This document shows, in pieces, positions 44,234 through 54,140 of a DNA stretch of 64,000 bases; position 1 is the stretch's first letter, and every line of letters begins with the position of its first letter. The DNA comes from Symbiodinium sp. CCMP2592 (lineage: Eukaryota; Sar; Dinophyceae; Suessiales; Symbiodiniaceae): contig CAJNDT010005913.1 in the NCBI GenBank assembly GCA_905221615.1, positions 1,550,001 to 1,614,000 on the forward strand, written 5' to 3'. The notes under the pieces are model-generated. The model had not been told where the DNA came from and searched no databases. It saw only the letters and a program-made list of their open reading frames with translations. Both the position numbers and the translations under genes were made by a program.

Positions 44234-45088
44234 TTACCGCATCGGTTCGAGTTCACGCATGCGATGCTGCATCTGAGCTTTGAGGCGTGCGAGGATCGAG
44301 GAGTGCATCTGCGAGACGCGGGACTCCGAGAGATCGAGCGTGGTGCCGATCTCTTTCATGGTCATCCCTTCGTAGTAATACAGGATGACGATGAGACGCT
44401 CAGCTCGCGTGAGCCCCTTGGTCATGAGGTCTTTGAGGTCGTTTCGCTGGATGACCTTGACCGGAGCGACCTGGGTGTTGTCCTTGATGACATCGATCTC
44501 GCGGAGTTCGCGGGATCCATCGGACTGGAAGCACTTGCGAGTGATCGATGAGACGGAGACGGCACTGGAGTCACGCTTGTACTTCGCGAACTCGTCTTTG
44601 TCGATCTCGAGTTTGTCAGCAATTTCTTGGTCAGTCGCTTTGCGTCCGATCGCCATCTCGATTTTCTGACGAGCGCCCTCAACTTTGGAGGTGCGGTGAC
44701 GCACGAGACGCGGGACCCAGTCCATCGAGCGGAGTTCATCAAGGATCGCGCCGCGGATGCGAGGGGCGCAGTAGGTCTCGAATTTTACGCCGCGTCCAAG
44801 GTCAAACGCGGAAATCGCATCCATGAGTCCGAAGAGTCCGGCACTCATGAGGTCTTCGATATCTACTTCATCTGGGAGCCGTTGGTAGATCCGCTCGGCG
44901 TTGTAACGCACGAGGTGGAGGTACTTCTCGACGAGGAAGTTGCGGAGATCTTCCGTGTAATCTTCCTTGTACATGACCCAGATGTCTGCCATTTCCATTT
45001 CGTCGAATCGCGTAGCGATCCCGGATGGCTCTGCATGGCGAGCGCTGGCTCGTGAAGACATTCGTGCTCTTGAACGGATGGCCGTCAT
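44234..45088 (-). CDS. fliA: RNA polymerase sigma factor for flagellar genes (FliA/WhiG)
   Basis: 284 residues. Region 2 (DLRNFLVEKYLHLVRYNAERIY, then LMSAGLFGLMDAISAFDLGRGVKFETYCAPRIRGAILDELR), region 3 (RKATDQEIADKLEIDKDEF) and region 4 (LTRAERLIVILYYYEGMTMKEIGTTLDLSESRVSQMHSSIL) are those of the sigma-28/WhiG family. It would drive late flagellar genes such as flagellin. AAGGAG sits eight bases before the ATG at 45088. Last gene of the flagellar run, with its own terminator. Confidence 0.95.
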   Translation of the reverse strand: MTAIRSRARMSSRASARHAEPSGIATRFDEMEMADIWVMYKEDYTEDLRNFLVEKYLHLVRYNAERIYQRLPDEVDIEDLMSAGLFGLMDAISAFDLGRGVKFETYCAPRIRGAILDELRSMDWVPRLVRHRTSKVEGARQKIEMAIGRKATDQEIADKLEIDKDEFAKYKRDSSAVSVSSITRKCFQSDGSRELREIDVIKDNTQVAPVKVIQRNDLKDLMTKGLTRAERLIVILYYYEGMTMKEIGTTLDLSESRVSQMHSSILARLKAQMQHRMRELEPMR

Positions 45089-45296
45089 CGGTCGACTCCT
45101 TGACCCTTGACCTGAATTAGCACCCCTGAGGCAGGTCCGGATATCCTCGTCCGAGAGTCCTGTCTAACCAAAGGCGTTGAACAAACTGAGGGCGGTCCTT
45201 GCCCTGCTTCGTAGTATATCAATTTACAACGCGCGCTGTGGTAGCGATTCATGAGTTTTTTCTGGAGATTATCTTCGAGCGCGTATCGTGTGCACA

Positions 45297-45656
45297 TCAC
45301 GCGGCTCGCTTCATCTTGTCGCGGAGTTGTCGATCGTCCTCGCGAGCTTTGTACAGACGCTTGAGTTCATCAGGGAGTTCGGGCATTGGACGATCGGCTT
45401 TGTATTTAGTCAGGAACTCACGCACGCAGATCTCGCCGACGGTGCCCAAAATCCGCCCTACGACGGCGCAAATGAGCATTGCGAGGATCGCTCGGGGAAC
45501 AATGACGAGACCTGGGTTGCCAGCGAAGAGACCTACGAGCAGTGCCGTGAAGAATCCCATGCATCCCAACACGGTCGAGATGACACGAGCCGGGACATCA
45601 GGCTTGATATCTCCCGACTCAAACTCCTGATTCTCAACGATTTCCACATCACTCAT
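45297..45656 (-). CDS. small membrane protein between flhG and fliA
   Basis: 119 residues from the ATG at 45656 (GGAG upstream); upstream reading looks non-coding. Two transmembrane helices near 26-47 and 50-72, an acidic N-terminus and a basic helical C-terminus (PELPDELKRLYKAREDDRQLRDKMKR). Family unknown. Its position between flhG and fliA and its co-orientation suggest a part in flagellar placement, regulation or assembly, but nothing in the sequence proves it. Confidence 0.78.
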   Translation of the reverse strand: MSDVEIVENQEFESGDIKPDVPARVISTVLGCMGFFTALLVGLFAGNPGLVIVPRAILAMLICAVVGRILGTVGEICVREFLTKYKADRPMPELPDELKRLYKAREDDRQLRDKMKRAA

Positions 45657-45807
45657 CGAAATCTCCAATCCACAGCACATCCACATCTGGATCACAAACG
45701 AATCAGCGCATGCGCAAGAGATGCGCACTCTGAGCTGTACTTCTCAATCACGCAAATACAGCGCCGAACAGTTGCACAATGGACATCGGCTGTATGGAGT
45801 AGTTGAT

Positions 45808-46806
45808 TTATCGCCGTGCGAAGAAGCGTTGCTTTGAAGCCGCGGCCATGGCGCGGCCTTCGATCCCGGCCCACTCTGTCAGCGCCGCCGCGAGCTTGGT
45901 CATGTCTTTGCCCGCAGGACTCTTCGGGGTCTCGATCATATACGGCGATCGAGCTTTGACCGCTTTGACCACACGCTTATCAGATCGGACATAGCCGAGC
46001 ATCGGGATCTGGTATCCAAGGAAGCGATCGCAGACTCCTGCCATCCGGTTGTACACCTGATTCGCTTCTTTCTCGTTCGATGCTTGATTGACGATTAAAG
46101 CGAGCTTGGGAGGTGTGTAGCTCGAACGATCTGCATCCGATTGATCTGTTCCCATGATGAGCACTTTGATCAGTGCGTAAGCATCAGCGACACTTGTGGG
46201 TTCTGGAGTAACAACAATCAATCCCAGATCCGCGGCTTGGACAAAGGTGGTGACCGAATCACCCAATCCCGCGCTTGTATCAATTAGCACCACATCGTTC
46301 CCGGCTTGGAGATCCTCAAGACGATGCAACAGTGTGGCGCGTTCATGCTGATCGAGCTCTCCCACTCGTCCGATCCCGACTGATCCCGGGATCAAACGAA
46401 ATCCTCCTGGAGCGTCGATCGCAAGGTCTTCGAGCGAAGGGGTTTCATCGGAATCGATCGCTGACTCGAGACGAGCTTTGGGCATCAAGCCGCAGAGCAC
46501 ATCTGCGTTTGCGAGTCCAAGATCAGCATCAAGCAAACAGGCGCGCCGATTCTGACGCGCTAGTGCGATGGAGAGGTTCACTGAGGTTGTGGTCTTTCCG
46601 ACCCCACCTTTGCCGGACGCGATCGCGATGACTGGGATGCGTCGTTGCGGCGGAACCATGCTGTTCTGGTTGTTGGATTTGGTTTCCCCAACACAGTCTT
46701 CCCGCTCGAAGCGAGAGACCAACTGACGCAGGCGAGACGCTTGATCATCCTGAGCGGATGCATCACCACCTGTATTGGGGTTTGTCGCCGAAACAATCTG
46801 GCTCAT
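45808..46806 (-). CDS. flhG: flagellum number regulator FlhG (MinD-like ATPase)
   Basis: 332 residues. Deviant Walker A ASGKGGVGKTTTSVNLS near residues 63-80, preceded by a 55-residue Gln/Asn-rich segment (SRLRQLVSRFER) that resembles the FlhF-activating DQAxxLR motif of FlhG. LLDADLGLANAD, DTSAGLGDSV and PEPTSVADAYALIK complete the MinD/ParA-type fold, and a C-terminal membrane-targeting helix may be present. With FlhF it controls flagellum number and site. Confidence 0.94.
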   Translation of the reverse strand: MSQIVSATNPNTGGDASAQDDQASRLRQLVSRFEREDCVGETKSNNQNSMVPPQRRIPVIAIASGKGGVGKTTTSVNLSIALARQNRRACLLDADLGLANADVLCGLMPKARLESAIDSDETPSLEDLAIDAPGGFRLIPGSVGIGRVGELDQHERATLLHRLEDLQAGNDVVLIDTSAGLGDSVTTFVQAADLGLIVVTPEPTSVADAYALIKVLIMGTDQSDADRSSYTPPKLALIVNQASNEKEANQVYNRMAGVCDRFLGYQIPMLGYVRSDKRVVKAVKARSPYMIETPKSPAGKDMTKLAAALTEWAGIEGRAMAAASKQRFFARR

Positions 46807-46881
46807 TCATCAACCTCGTATCAATAGTGCGTCACTTAGACGCTTGGTCTCTCTTAGGGATAATCCCTATATCCTAGTCAC

Positions 46882-48636
46882 TCAGATTTGAGGAACCACA
46901 GCTTCAGGTCCATCGAGCACAGCACGCGCGAGACGCTCGGCTCTCGCGGGCAGGATGTCGTCCGGAACCTCTTGTCCCACAGTGACAAAGCTCAAAGGCA
47001 GTCCGCCGATCCGTTCGCTCATTCCCGCAATCATCCCGGTCGTGACGGCTTCATCAATCTTGGTCAGGATGCAACGATCCGGTCCCAAGTCGATGAATCG
47101 CTCTGCTGTTTTGCGGAGCACATTCTCGCCGACAGTGGACGAAAGCACGAGGTGCGTCTCATCAGGCTGAGCCGCGGCGATGAGTTGTCCGAGTTCATCG
47201 AGTCGAGCGTGGTTGTTCTGTGATCGTCCTGCTGTGTCGATCACGATCAGATCCACATCGGAGAGACCCTCGATGACTGATCGCATCTCGTCAGGTGAGT
47301 TTGCGATTTTAATTTCGAGTCCGATGATGGAGGCGTATGTTTTGAGTTGCTCGACGGCAGCGATGCGATAGGTGTCGGAGGTGATGAGCGCAACGCGCTT
47401 GCCGTGTCGGAGCTTGGCGCTCGCGGCGAGCTTCGCGACTGTGGTGGTTTTCCCAACCCCTGTTGGCCCAATCAGCGCGATTACCTTGGGTCGAGTGGTC
47501 GATGAAGCCGGTTTCTGTGTAAGGAGCGATTGCGAAGTGGTCTTGATGGACGACTCGATCTCTCTCAGCAGTGCGTGACGCACGACGGAATCGTCGCGAA
47601 GTTCATCCAAATCGAGACGATCTCGCACAGCACCAACGAACTGATCTGCAAGATCAACGGAGACATCGTTATCGATCATTTGCGTGTAGTGCCTATGGAG
47701 TGGCTCGGACATCTCGACCGGAGGGAGCACGCCGTCATTCTTGTTCACCGCGACGGCTGTCCTGCGCGTCGTGTCCAAGACCTGACCCATCATCTTCTGG
47801 AGCGATTCGATCTGCGCTTGCAGAGCAGCGGTTTCAGCATTCTTTGAGGATGACTCCTGCTGCAGTTCTTGCTCTTGTTCATCGAGGACAGGTGTTTCAG
47901 ATTGGACCTCGTCTACTGATTGATCACTTGATAGTTTGGCGGGAATCGCGTTTTCGAAGACCGATTCATTGTCGATGGGGATTACGCTTTCTTCAGTCGG
48001 ATCAAACGCTTCCGCTTCAGGCGTTTCCAAGTCTGTTGCCGAGTTCACACTGTCGATGTGTTCGGGCTCCGGTTCACTCTCGGCAATCTGCGTCGATTCG
48101 AAGGTGTCTACACGCGCGAAACTGGTTGGGGTAAACTCACTCTGCGATGATGATTGAGGCTCATGCGATGCCGGAGTGTTTTCGTTGACTTCTGCTTCCT
48201 CTTGACGCTGCTCTGACTCGATGCGGCGGTCTCGGATCGGAGATGGCGCGTTCCCCATGAGTCCTTGCAAGAGCATCGCACGATCATCGACATGCTCGTC
48301 TGCTTTTGGTTGGGTCGATTCAACCGCTTGGGGCTGAGCAACGCGTGAACGCTGCACAACGATCTCTGGAACCGGTTCCTCCGATGTCTCGTGCACGGGA
48401 GTTGTTTGCTTCGATGGTTCAGCTTTCGTCGAGCGTTTCACTCGACGCGACTTGCGTGAACTCGATGGTTGTGGAGAAGATGCGGTGATCTCGACCATCG
48501 GCTTGCCACCCAACCCCAACCACGAACCAGTCCGGTACGAGCGGGTGTGGAGAATCATTGCGTCGCTCCCGAGATCCTTGCGGACCTGTGCGAGCGCTTG
48601 AGCCATGGTGGGTGCGGTGTATGTCTTAAGTTTCAT
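46882..48636 (-). CDS. flhF: flagellar biosynthesis GTPase FlhF
   Basis: 584 residues. N-terminal MKLKTYTAPTMAQALAQVRKDLG is the conserved B-domain start; a long acidic, low-complexity region (about 60-280) is the usual variable part. The SRP-type GTPase domain lies at about 375-570: GPTGVGKTTTVAKLAA (G1), LITSDTYRIAAVEQL, DLIVIDTAGRSQNN (G3) and LTKIDEAVTTG (G4). It directs the first flagellar proteins to the pole. The ATG at 48636 is chosen. Confidence 0.95.
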   Translation of the reverse strand: MKLKTYTAPTMAQALAQVRKDLGSDAMILHTRSYRTGSWLGLGGKPMVEITASSPQPSSSRKSRRVKRSTKAEPSKQTTPVHETSEEPVPEIVVQRSRVAQPQAVESTQPKADEHVDDRAMLLQGLMGNAPSPIRDRRIESEQRQEEAEVNENTPASHEPQSSSQSEFTPTSFARVDTFESTQIAESEPEPEHIDSVNSATDLETPEAEAFDPTEESVIPIDNESVFENAIPAKLSSDQSVDEVQSETPVLDEQEQELQQESSSKNAETAALQAQIESLQKMMGQVLDTTRRTAVAVNKNDGVLPPVEMSEPLHRHYTQMIDNDVSVDLADQFVGAVRDRLDLDELRDDSVVRHALLREIESSIKTTSQSLLTQKPASSTTRPKVIALIGPTGVGKTTTVAKLAASAKLRHGKRVALITSDTYRIAAVEQLKTYASIIGLEIKIANSPDEMRSVIEGLSDVDLIVIDTAGRSQNNHARLDELGQLIAAAQPDETHLVLSSTVGENVLRKTAERFIDLGPDRCILTKIDEAVTTGMIAGMSERIGGLPLSFVTVGQEVPDDILPARAERLARAVLDGPEAVVPQI

Positions 48637-48757
48637 ATTCAGCCGTCCTGGCATGTGCCCTATGAATGAGCAAGGTACAAATGGCGGAGTTCAATCGTAA
48701 TGTACCGCTCTATCAGGACTTTGACCACTTATCGACAGGTTGTCCACATCGAATCGC

Positions 48758-50935
48758 TTATGCAACACCCGCCGGGGTTTGCTGCCGGCTTGGCGCGTTG
48801 GCGGATTCCCCGATCGGTCCGATGAGTCCAACGGATTCGACCTCGATGCCGCTGACCACCTCGTTGTATCCCAAAACGGCGACTCCCGGAATGTGGGGTT
48901 CGAGGATCTGCCACATCGCGTTGCGGACTTGAGGGGAGGCGATCACGACTGGGAGCCGACCTCGCGCCATCACGGCTCCGAGTTCCTCGCTCACAGCATT
49001 CGCTATGTCTCGCGCCACTCGCGCCGGGATGTTGAGCACTGTTCCCGCGGCTCCGCGATCTATGTACGCGTTGACCTGATCTTCAAGGCGCGGATCCAGT
49101 GTGACGCTCACGAGCGAGAGTTTGCCCTCGTCATTGGTCTCTGCATACAGCGAACAGATCGTCCGGCGAAGCGCGTTGCGAGCGTACTCGACAAGCACAT
49201 CGAGGTCCTTGGTCTTGGTTCCCCAGTCCGCGAGTGTTTCGAGGATGGTTTCGATATCACGGATCGGGACACGCTCGCGCAAGAGTGATTGGAGCACCTT
49301 CTGGAGTTCTCCAACTTTGATGATTGCTGGGACGGCTTCCTCGACCAGTTTCGCGGCCTTCTCTTTGAGTCCCTCGAGCAGGTTGTTGACTTCTTCGCGA
49401 GTGAGCAGTTCGTCGGCGTAGGTCTTGACAAGCTCGGTGATGTGTGTCGCGAGCACGCTTGTCGGATCAACGACGGTGTAGTTCATGCTTTCAGCACGGC
49501 TGCGGATGCCGGGATCGATCCACCACGCATCGAGACCAAATGCTGGTTCGACAGTGTGCACGCCTTCGATCTTGCCTGTCGTGAGTCCCGAATCCATCGC
49601 GAGCAGTCGTCCCGGATCCGCTTGTCCTGACGCGACCATGTTGCCGCGGATTTTGACGCGGTACTCGTGTGGAGGGAGCTGCATGTTGTCGCGGATGCGC
49701 ACAGGCGGCATCACGAGTCCGAGTTCCACGGCGAGCTGACGGCGCACGGCGCTGATGCGATCGAGAAGATCTCCGCCTTGGTGTGTGTCGATGAGCGGGA
49801 CCAAGCCGTATCCGACTTCGAGTTCAAGCACATCGACCTTGAGGAGGTCTTCGACTTGAGGTGGTTCGGGCGCCGTTTGCTGAGCGGCGTCCGCTTCTGC
49901 TTCTTGACGCTGGATGGCCTGCTTATCGTGTGCGAGGCGTCCGAGGGTCCAAGAAAGTAGCCCTAAACCTATTGCGATGGTGAGCAAAGGCATCGTCGGG
50001 AGTGGTGAGAACGCGAGTACGGCGAGGAAGCACGCGGTGATCGTGAGCCCCTTGGGCTGGGACACGAGCTGTCCGGTGATCTCTGTTCCGAGGTTGCCTT
50101 TGTCTCCCGATCGCGTGACGATGAGCGCGGCGGCCATGGAGATGATGAACGATGGGATCTGGCTGGTCAGACCATCACCGATGGTCAGCTTGGTGAAGAT
50201 CTCGGCGGTCTGTCCCGCGGGCCATCCTTTATCAATCGTTCCGACAGCGAAACCACCCGCGATGTTGATCAGGGTGATGATGATGCCCGCGATCGCGTCG
50301 CCTTTGACGAACTTGGACGCACCGTCCATCGCGCCGTAGAAGTCCGCTTCGCGTCCGATCTCGTCGCGGCGGGTGCGTGCTTGTGCCTCGGTGATCATCC
50401 CGTTGGAGAGCTCGGCGTCGATCGCCATCTGCTTGCCGGGCATCGCGTCGAGGGTGAATCGCGCCGCGACTTCCGCGATGCGTCCAGCACCTTTGGTGAT
50501 GACCATGAACTGCACGATCATCAGGATCGCGAAGATGATCACACCGACGAAGAGCGAGTCTCCCGCAACGAACACGCCGAACGCGGAGATGACCTTTCCC
50601 GCAACCCCGATCGCTTCTTGGGGAGTCGATGCGTCCGCGGTGAGGATCAGGCGCGTCGATGCGATGTTGAGCACCAATCGCAGCAGCGTGGTCGCGAGCA
50701 GGAGCGACGGGAAGACAGAAAACTCGAGCGCCTTCTGCATGTAGAGCGTGGTGAGCAGGATGATAACGGCGAGCGAGATATTGAATGCGATGAGGATGTC
50801 TAACGCCGCGGGTGGGAGCGGGAGCAGGATGACGGACAACAGCATGACGAACCCGATGGGCACGATCAGACCTCGGTAATCGCTGATGCGATTGACCCAA
50901 GAGGGGAGGACTGTGCTGGAGCGTTGTTCGGCCAT
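48758..50935 (-). CDS. flhA: flagellar export gate protein FlhA
   Basis: 725 residues. N-terminal half with about eight transmembrane helices and the conserved cytoplasmic FHIPEP-type loop (MPGKQMAIDAELSNGMITEAQA, then RRDEIGREADFYGAMDGASKFVKGDAIAG). C-terminal cytoplasmic domain from about 350, including VDPTSVLATHITELVKTYADELLTREEV. It binds substrates and chaperones in the type III export apparatus. Starts 19 bases after the flhB stop. Confidence 0.97.
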   Translation of the reverse strand: MAEQRSSTVLPSWVNRISDYRGLIVPIGFVMLLSVILLPLPPAALDILIAFNISLAVIILLTTLYMQKALEFSVFPSLLLATTLLRLVLNIASTRLILTADASTPQEAIGVAGKVISAFGVFVAGDSLFVGVIIFAILMIVQFMVITKGAGRIAEVAARFTLDAMPGKQMAIDAELSNGMITEAQARTRRDEIGREADFYGAMDGASKFVKGDAIAGIIITLINIAGGFAVGTIDKGWPAGQTAEIFTKLTIGDGLTSQIPSFIISMAAALIVTRSGDKGNLGTEITGQLVSQPKGLTITACFLAVLAFSPLPTMPLLTIAIGLGLLSWTLGRLAHDKQAIQRQEAEADAAQQTAPEPPQVEDLLKVDVLELEVGYGLVPLIDTHQGGDLLDRISAVRRQLAVELGLVMPPVRIRDNMQLPPHEYRVKIRGNMVASGQADPGRLLAMDSGLTTGKIEGVHTVEPAFGLDAWWIDPGIRSRAESMNYTVVDPTSVLATHITELVKTYADELLTREEVNNLLEGLKEKAAKLVEEAVPAIIKVGELQKVLQSLLRERVPIRDIETILETLADWGTKTKDLDVLVEYARNALRRTICSLYAETNDEGKLSLVSVTLDPRLEDQVNAYIDRGAAGTVLNIPARVARDIANAVSEELGAVMARGRLPVVIASPQVRNAMWQILEPHIPGVAVLGYNEVVSGIEVESVGLIGPIGESANAPSRQQTPAGVA

Positions 50936-50954
50936 GCGTGTTTAGTGGTGTTCC

Positions 50955-52067
50955 TTATTCTGTGAGTGCGGGCTCAAGGTTCGGGTTCAGTTGTTTAAGT
51001 TCGCTTTGTGCCTTTCCTTCCATTCTGTAGACATACGCGAGCAGCTCAGCGACCGCTTCGTAGTGTTCAGGGTTGATCTCCTGACCAACCTTGATCCCCC
51101 AGTACAACGCTCGCGCCAGCGGCGGGCGCTCGACGATCGGAACTTCGTTCTGGCGAGCGATCTGACGGATCCGCAGCGCGATCAGGTCCGCACCCTTTGC
51201 GGTGACCTTCGGAGCGGTCATTCCTTCTGAGTCATATTTGATCGCGACGGAGAAGTGAGTCGGGTTGGTGACGATGACATCCGCTTGAGGGACCTGATGC
51301 GAAATCTGCTGCATGACGATCTCGCGCGCCATCTGCATGCGTTTGCCTTTGAGTTGAGGATCGCCTTCCATCGTTCGGCGTTCGTCCTTGACCTGCTGCT
51401 TCGTCATCTTGTTTTCTTGTGTGTGCTGCCAACGCTGGAAGATGTAGTCGATGACGGCGAGCATGAGCAAGATCACGATGAGGGTGAATGCGATGATCAG
51501 GATCATCCGCAGGATCGCCGCGGTTGCCATGATTGCAGGGAGTTTCGGGAGCACGGCGATCGTTTCGATCTGCGAGCGGATCACCAAGATCGAGACAAGA
51601 ATCAGCAATCCGAGCTTGAGCGTGTTGATGATCGCTTTGACGAGCCCTTTGCGTCCATAGATTCTCTTGATCCCGCCGAGCGGTGAGAGTTTATTGAGCT
51701 TGGGCGTGATCGGATCGCCGCTGATGAGCCAACCGACTTGCATGAACTGGGACGCGTACGCGATGACCATAACGATCAGCAGCACTGGGAGCATGACGCG
51801 TCCGATCTCGTAGATCATGAGGGAGCCGTCGGATCGGATGGATGAGACGGATAGTGGTCCGGCGCTCGACTCTGCGGCAAGCATCTTGCGGAGCACACGC
51901 TCGAACATTTCCGCAATCATCGGCGCCAGAGCAATCAGCGCGACGACACTCCCGAGCATCAGCACGGCGCCGGAGAGGTCTTGACTCTTAGGAACCTGCC
52001 CCTTCTCGCGCGCGCTCTGGAGCTTCTTTGGGGTTGGTGCTTCGGTGCGTTCGCCGAGATCGTCCAT
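50955..52067 (-). CDS. flhB: flagellar export switch protein FlhB
   Basis: 370 residues. Four transmembrane helices (about 35-215), then the soluble domain with the self-cleavage site NPTHFSVAIKYD in place (about 270), which toggles export from rod/hook to filament substrates. N-terminus DLGERTEAPTPKKLQSAREKGQVPKS is the conserved leader. The ATG at 52067 shares one base with the fliR stop (TAATG). Confidence 0.96.
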   Translation of the reverse strand: MDDLGERTEAPTPKKLQSAREKGQVPKSQDLSGAVLMLGSVVALIALAPMIAEMFERVLRKMLAAESSAGPLSVSSIRSDGSLMIYEIGRVMLPVLLIVMVIAYASQFMQVGWLISGDPITPKLNKLSPLGGIKRIYGRKGLVKAIINTLKLGLLILVSILVIRSQIETIAVLPKLPAIMATAAILRMILIIAFTLIVILLMLAVIDYIFQRWQHTQENKMTKQQVKDERRTMEGDPQLKGKRMQMAREIVMQQISHQVPQADVIVTNPTHFSVAIKYDSEGMTAPKVTAKGADLIALRIRQIARQNEVPIVERPPLARALYWGIKVGQEINPEHYEAVAELLAYVYRMEGKAQSELKQLNPNLEPALTE

Positions 52068-52888
52068 TACGAACCCCCTCCCGCTGCGGCACGAGCGTGC
52101 GCGGATTCGGTCGCGAGACTTTGGATCCAGAGCGACAGGCTATCAAGCACACGATCGATCTCTTCTCCGGCAACCATCCCGATGACATTGACCATGAGCA
52201 TGAGGAGGATCAACCCTGTAAGAATCTGGATTGCGAATCCGATGCTCATGATGTTGACCTGAGGCATTGTTTTCATGACAAGCCCCATCGCGACCTGTGA
52301 CATCGAGACCGCCGCGATGACCGGCGTTGCGACACGGATCGCGAGTTCGAATCCCGATGTGACCACTTGGACCAGCATGTCCAGAGGCACATCGCCGGCG
52401 GTGAACAATCCGATCGGCGCGGTGTGGAAGGACTCAGCGAGCGCGAGGAAGAGGAGCTCGAATCCACCCAATCCAATGAACGCGAAGATCGTGAGGTAGA
52501 ACAGGAGCATGCCAAGGACCGAGCCGTTGGAGTCCAGTTCTGGGTTGAAGGATTCGGCGAGCGAGAGACCGACCTGGTATCCCATGATGAACCCGCCCAT
52601 CTGCATCGCGTAGAGAGGCATCGCGGCGATCAGTCCGATGGAGATCCCGATGAGCAGCTCAGCAAACAGCAACGGCACAAGCTGAACGGTGTCAATGCTG
52701 GCGCCTGGATCAAACGATGGCACCGCGGGGTAGATCGCGACAGCGAACATGAACGCGAACATTGCTTTGAATACTGTGGGTACAGTCGCGGATTGCAGCA
52801 ATGGTGTAAACAAAAACAATCCCGTGAGTCGGGCGACCACCAGCATCAGTGGCAGCACATGGACCAGCATGGGCTCGAAACTCACCAT
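52067..52888 (-). CDS. fliR: flagellar export gate protein FliR
   Basis: 273 residues, six-helix membrane protein of the export gate: LPLMLVVARLTGLFLFTPLL, FAELLIGISIGLIAAMPLYAMQMGGFIMGYQVG, and GFAIQILTGLILLMLMV. It shares single bases with the fliQ stop and flhB start. Positions fit FliR, which assembles with FliP and FliQ into the helical gate. Confidence 0.94.
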   Translation of the reverse strand: MVSFEPMLVHVLPLMLVVARLTGLFLFTPLLQSATVPTVFKAMFAFMFAVAIYPAVPSFDPGASIDTVQLVPLLFAELLIGISIGLIAAMPLYAMQMGGFIMGYQVGLSLAESFNPELDSNGSVLGMLLFYLTIFAFIGLGGFELLFLALAESFHTAPIGLFTAGDVPLDMLVQVVTSGFELAIRVATPVIAAVSMSQVAMGLVMKTMPQVNIMSIGFAIQILTGLILLMLMVNVIGMVAGEEIDRVLDSLSLWIQSLATESAHARAAAGGGS

Positions 52889-53142
52889 CAGAACAGCTTC
52901 ATCATCTCTGTTGTGAACTCACTGAGCACAGTGATGATCCAAGGCAATAACAACACCGCCGCGACAACGAGCGCGATGATCTTGGGAACAAAGGTCAGCG
53001 TTTGATCCTGGATGGAGGTGACGGACTGGATCAGCGAGATCACCAAACCCAGGATCATCCCGATCAAGAGCAGCGGGGTTGCGATCAACAGCACGATATA
53101 TAACGCGTCACGGATCATCTGCAGCGCGGCTTCGTCAATCAT
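52888..53142 (-). CDS. fliQ: flagellar export gate protein FliQ
   Basis: 84 residues, two long transmembrane hairpin helices, normal size (MIDEAALQMIRDALYIVLLIATPLLL, then GLVISLIQSVTSIQDQTLTFVPKI). The ATG at 53142 is inside the last codons of fliP, an 8-base overlap, and G-rich bases upstream provide a ribosome site. Coupled to fliP and fliR. Confidence 0.94.
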   Translation of the reverse strand: MIDEAALQMIRDALYIVLLIATPLLLIGMILGLVISLIQSVTSIQDQTLTFVPKIIALVVAAVLLLPWIITVLSEFTTEMMKLF

Positions 53143-54136
53143 CCTGCCCCCCTTCGTATTCGACGCTGACTCTCGGGGGCGCATTGCTCTGCTTCACGAT
53201 GCGCGCGAGCATGAAGATTGGGATAGTTGCAGCAGCGGTCGCGCTGAGTCTACCGCTCGTGCCTTCTTGCACGAAGCTCTCGAGAAGTGAGCCGACGACT
53301 AAGGTCCATCCATCGACGAGCACAAACAGCATCAGCTTGAACGGCAGCGAAATTAGAACCGGAGGGAGCATCATCATGCTCATCGAGATCAGCAGCGACG
53401 CGATGACCATGTCGATCACAAGGAACGGCAGGTACACACGGAACCCCATCAAGAACGAGACCTTGAGCTCGCTGAGCATGTACGCCGGGATGAGGGTCGT
53501 TGTCGAGATGTCTGCTCGTGTCATGGATTCGGGTTCGGAAGTGTCCACGCCTTGGTAGTTGAGGATCATGTAGAGCGATGACCAGTTGTCGGTCGCTTCG
53601 ATCTGATCGAACATGAAGTCACGCATCGGGGTCGAGGCGCGTTCCCAGAGGACATCCATGTTGCGGATCTCGCCGTTCTGATACGGGACGACGGCTTCGC
53701 TCCAGACTCGATCGATGGTCGGTTTCATCACGAGCGCGGTCATAAAGAGTGCGAGTCCGGTGATGACCTGACCCGGCGGGAGCGACTGTGTGCCCATCGC
53801 TTGACGCAGCAGCGCGAGGACCACCATGATGCGGATGAAGCTGGTCGTCATCAGCATAATGGACGGGACCAGAGCGATCACCGTCAGCAGCAGCATGATG
53901 TTGAGTGTCACGGACAATCCGGACTGCTCTGCGCCACTGCTCGGAGCGATAGTACCCTGCACCCGCGAGCCGATCCCGCTCGCGGCGTTGATCGCGGTCC
54001 CCGCATCTTCGAGGACCATCAGCGGATTGAACGCGTCGCTGGAGGATTCGCTCGGAGCGGGACCAAGCTGAGCGAACAAGGTGTTTGCCAATAGCCCGAA
54101 GCACAAAGCGATCAGGATGGAACGGAGACGACCCAC
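53135..54136 (-). CDS. fliP: flagellar export gate protein FliP
   Basis: 333 residues. A GTG at 54136, preceded by a strong GGAGGGGG site in the end of fliO, opens a signal peptide (SILIALCFGLLANTLFAQ). FliP core begins near residue 80: LLTVIALVPSIMLMTTSFIRIMVVLALLRQAMGTQSLPPGQV, then ALFMTALVMKP, and the C-terminal IDMVIASLLISMSMMMLPP. About 60 residues between the signal and the core are extra compared with E. coli FliP and rich in Ser and Ala. Confidence 0.95.
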   Translation of the reverse strand: MGRLRSILIALCFGLLANTLFAQLGPAPSESSSDAFNPLMVLEDAGTAINAASGIGSRVQGTIAPSSGAEQSGLSVTLNIMLLLTVIALVPSIMLMTTSFIRIMVVLALLRQAMGTQSLPPGQVITGLALFMTALVMKPTIDRVWSEAVVPYQNGEIRNMDVLWERASTPMRDFMFDQIEATDNWSSLYMILNYQGVDTSEPESMTRADISTTTLIPAYMLSELKVSFLMGFRVYLPFLVIDMVIASLLISMSMMMLPPVLISLPFKLMLFVLVDGWTLVVGSLLESFVQEGTSGRLSATAAATIPIFMLARIVKQSNAPPRVSVEYEGGQDD

Positions 54137-54140
54137 GAGT

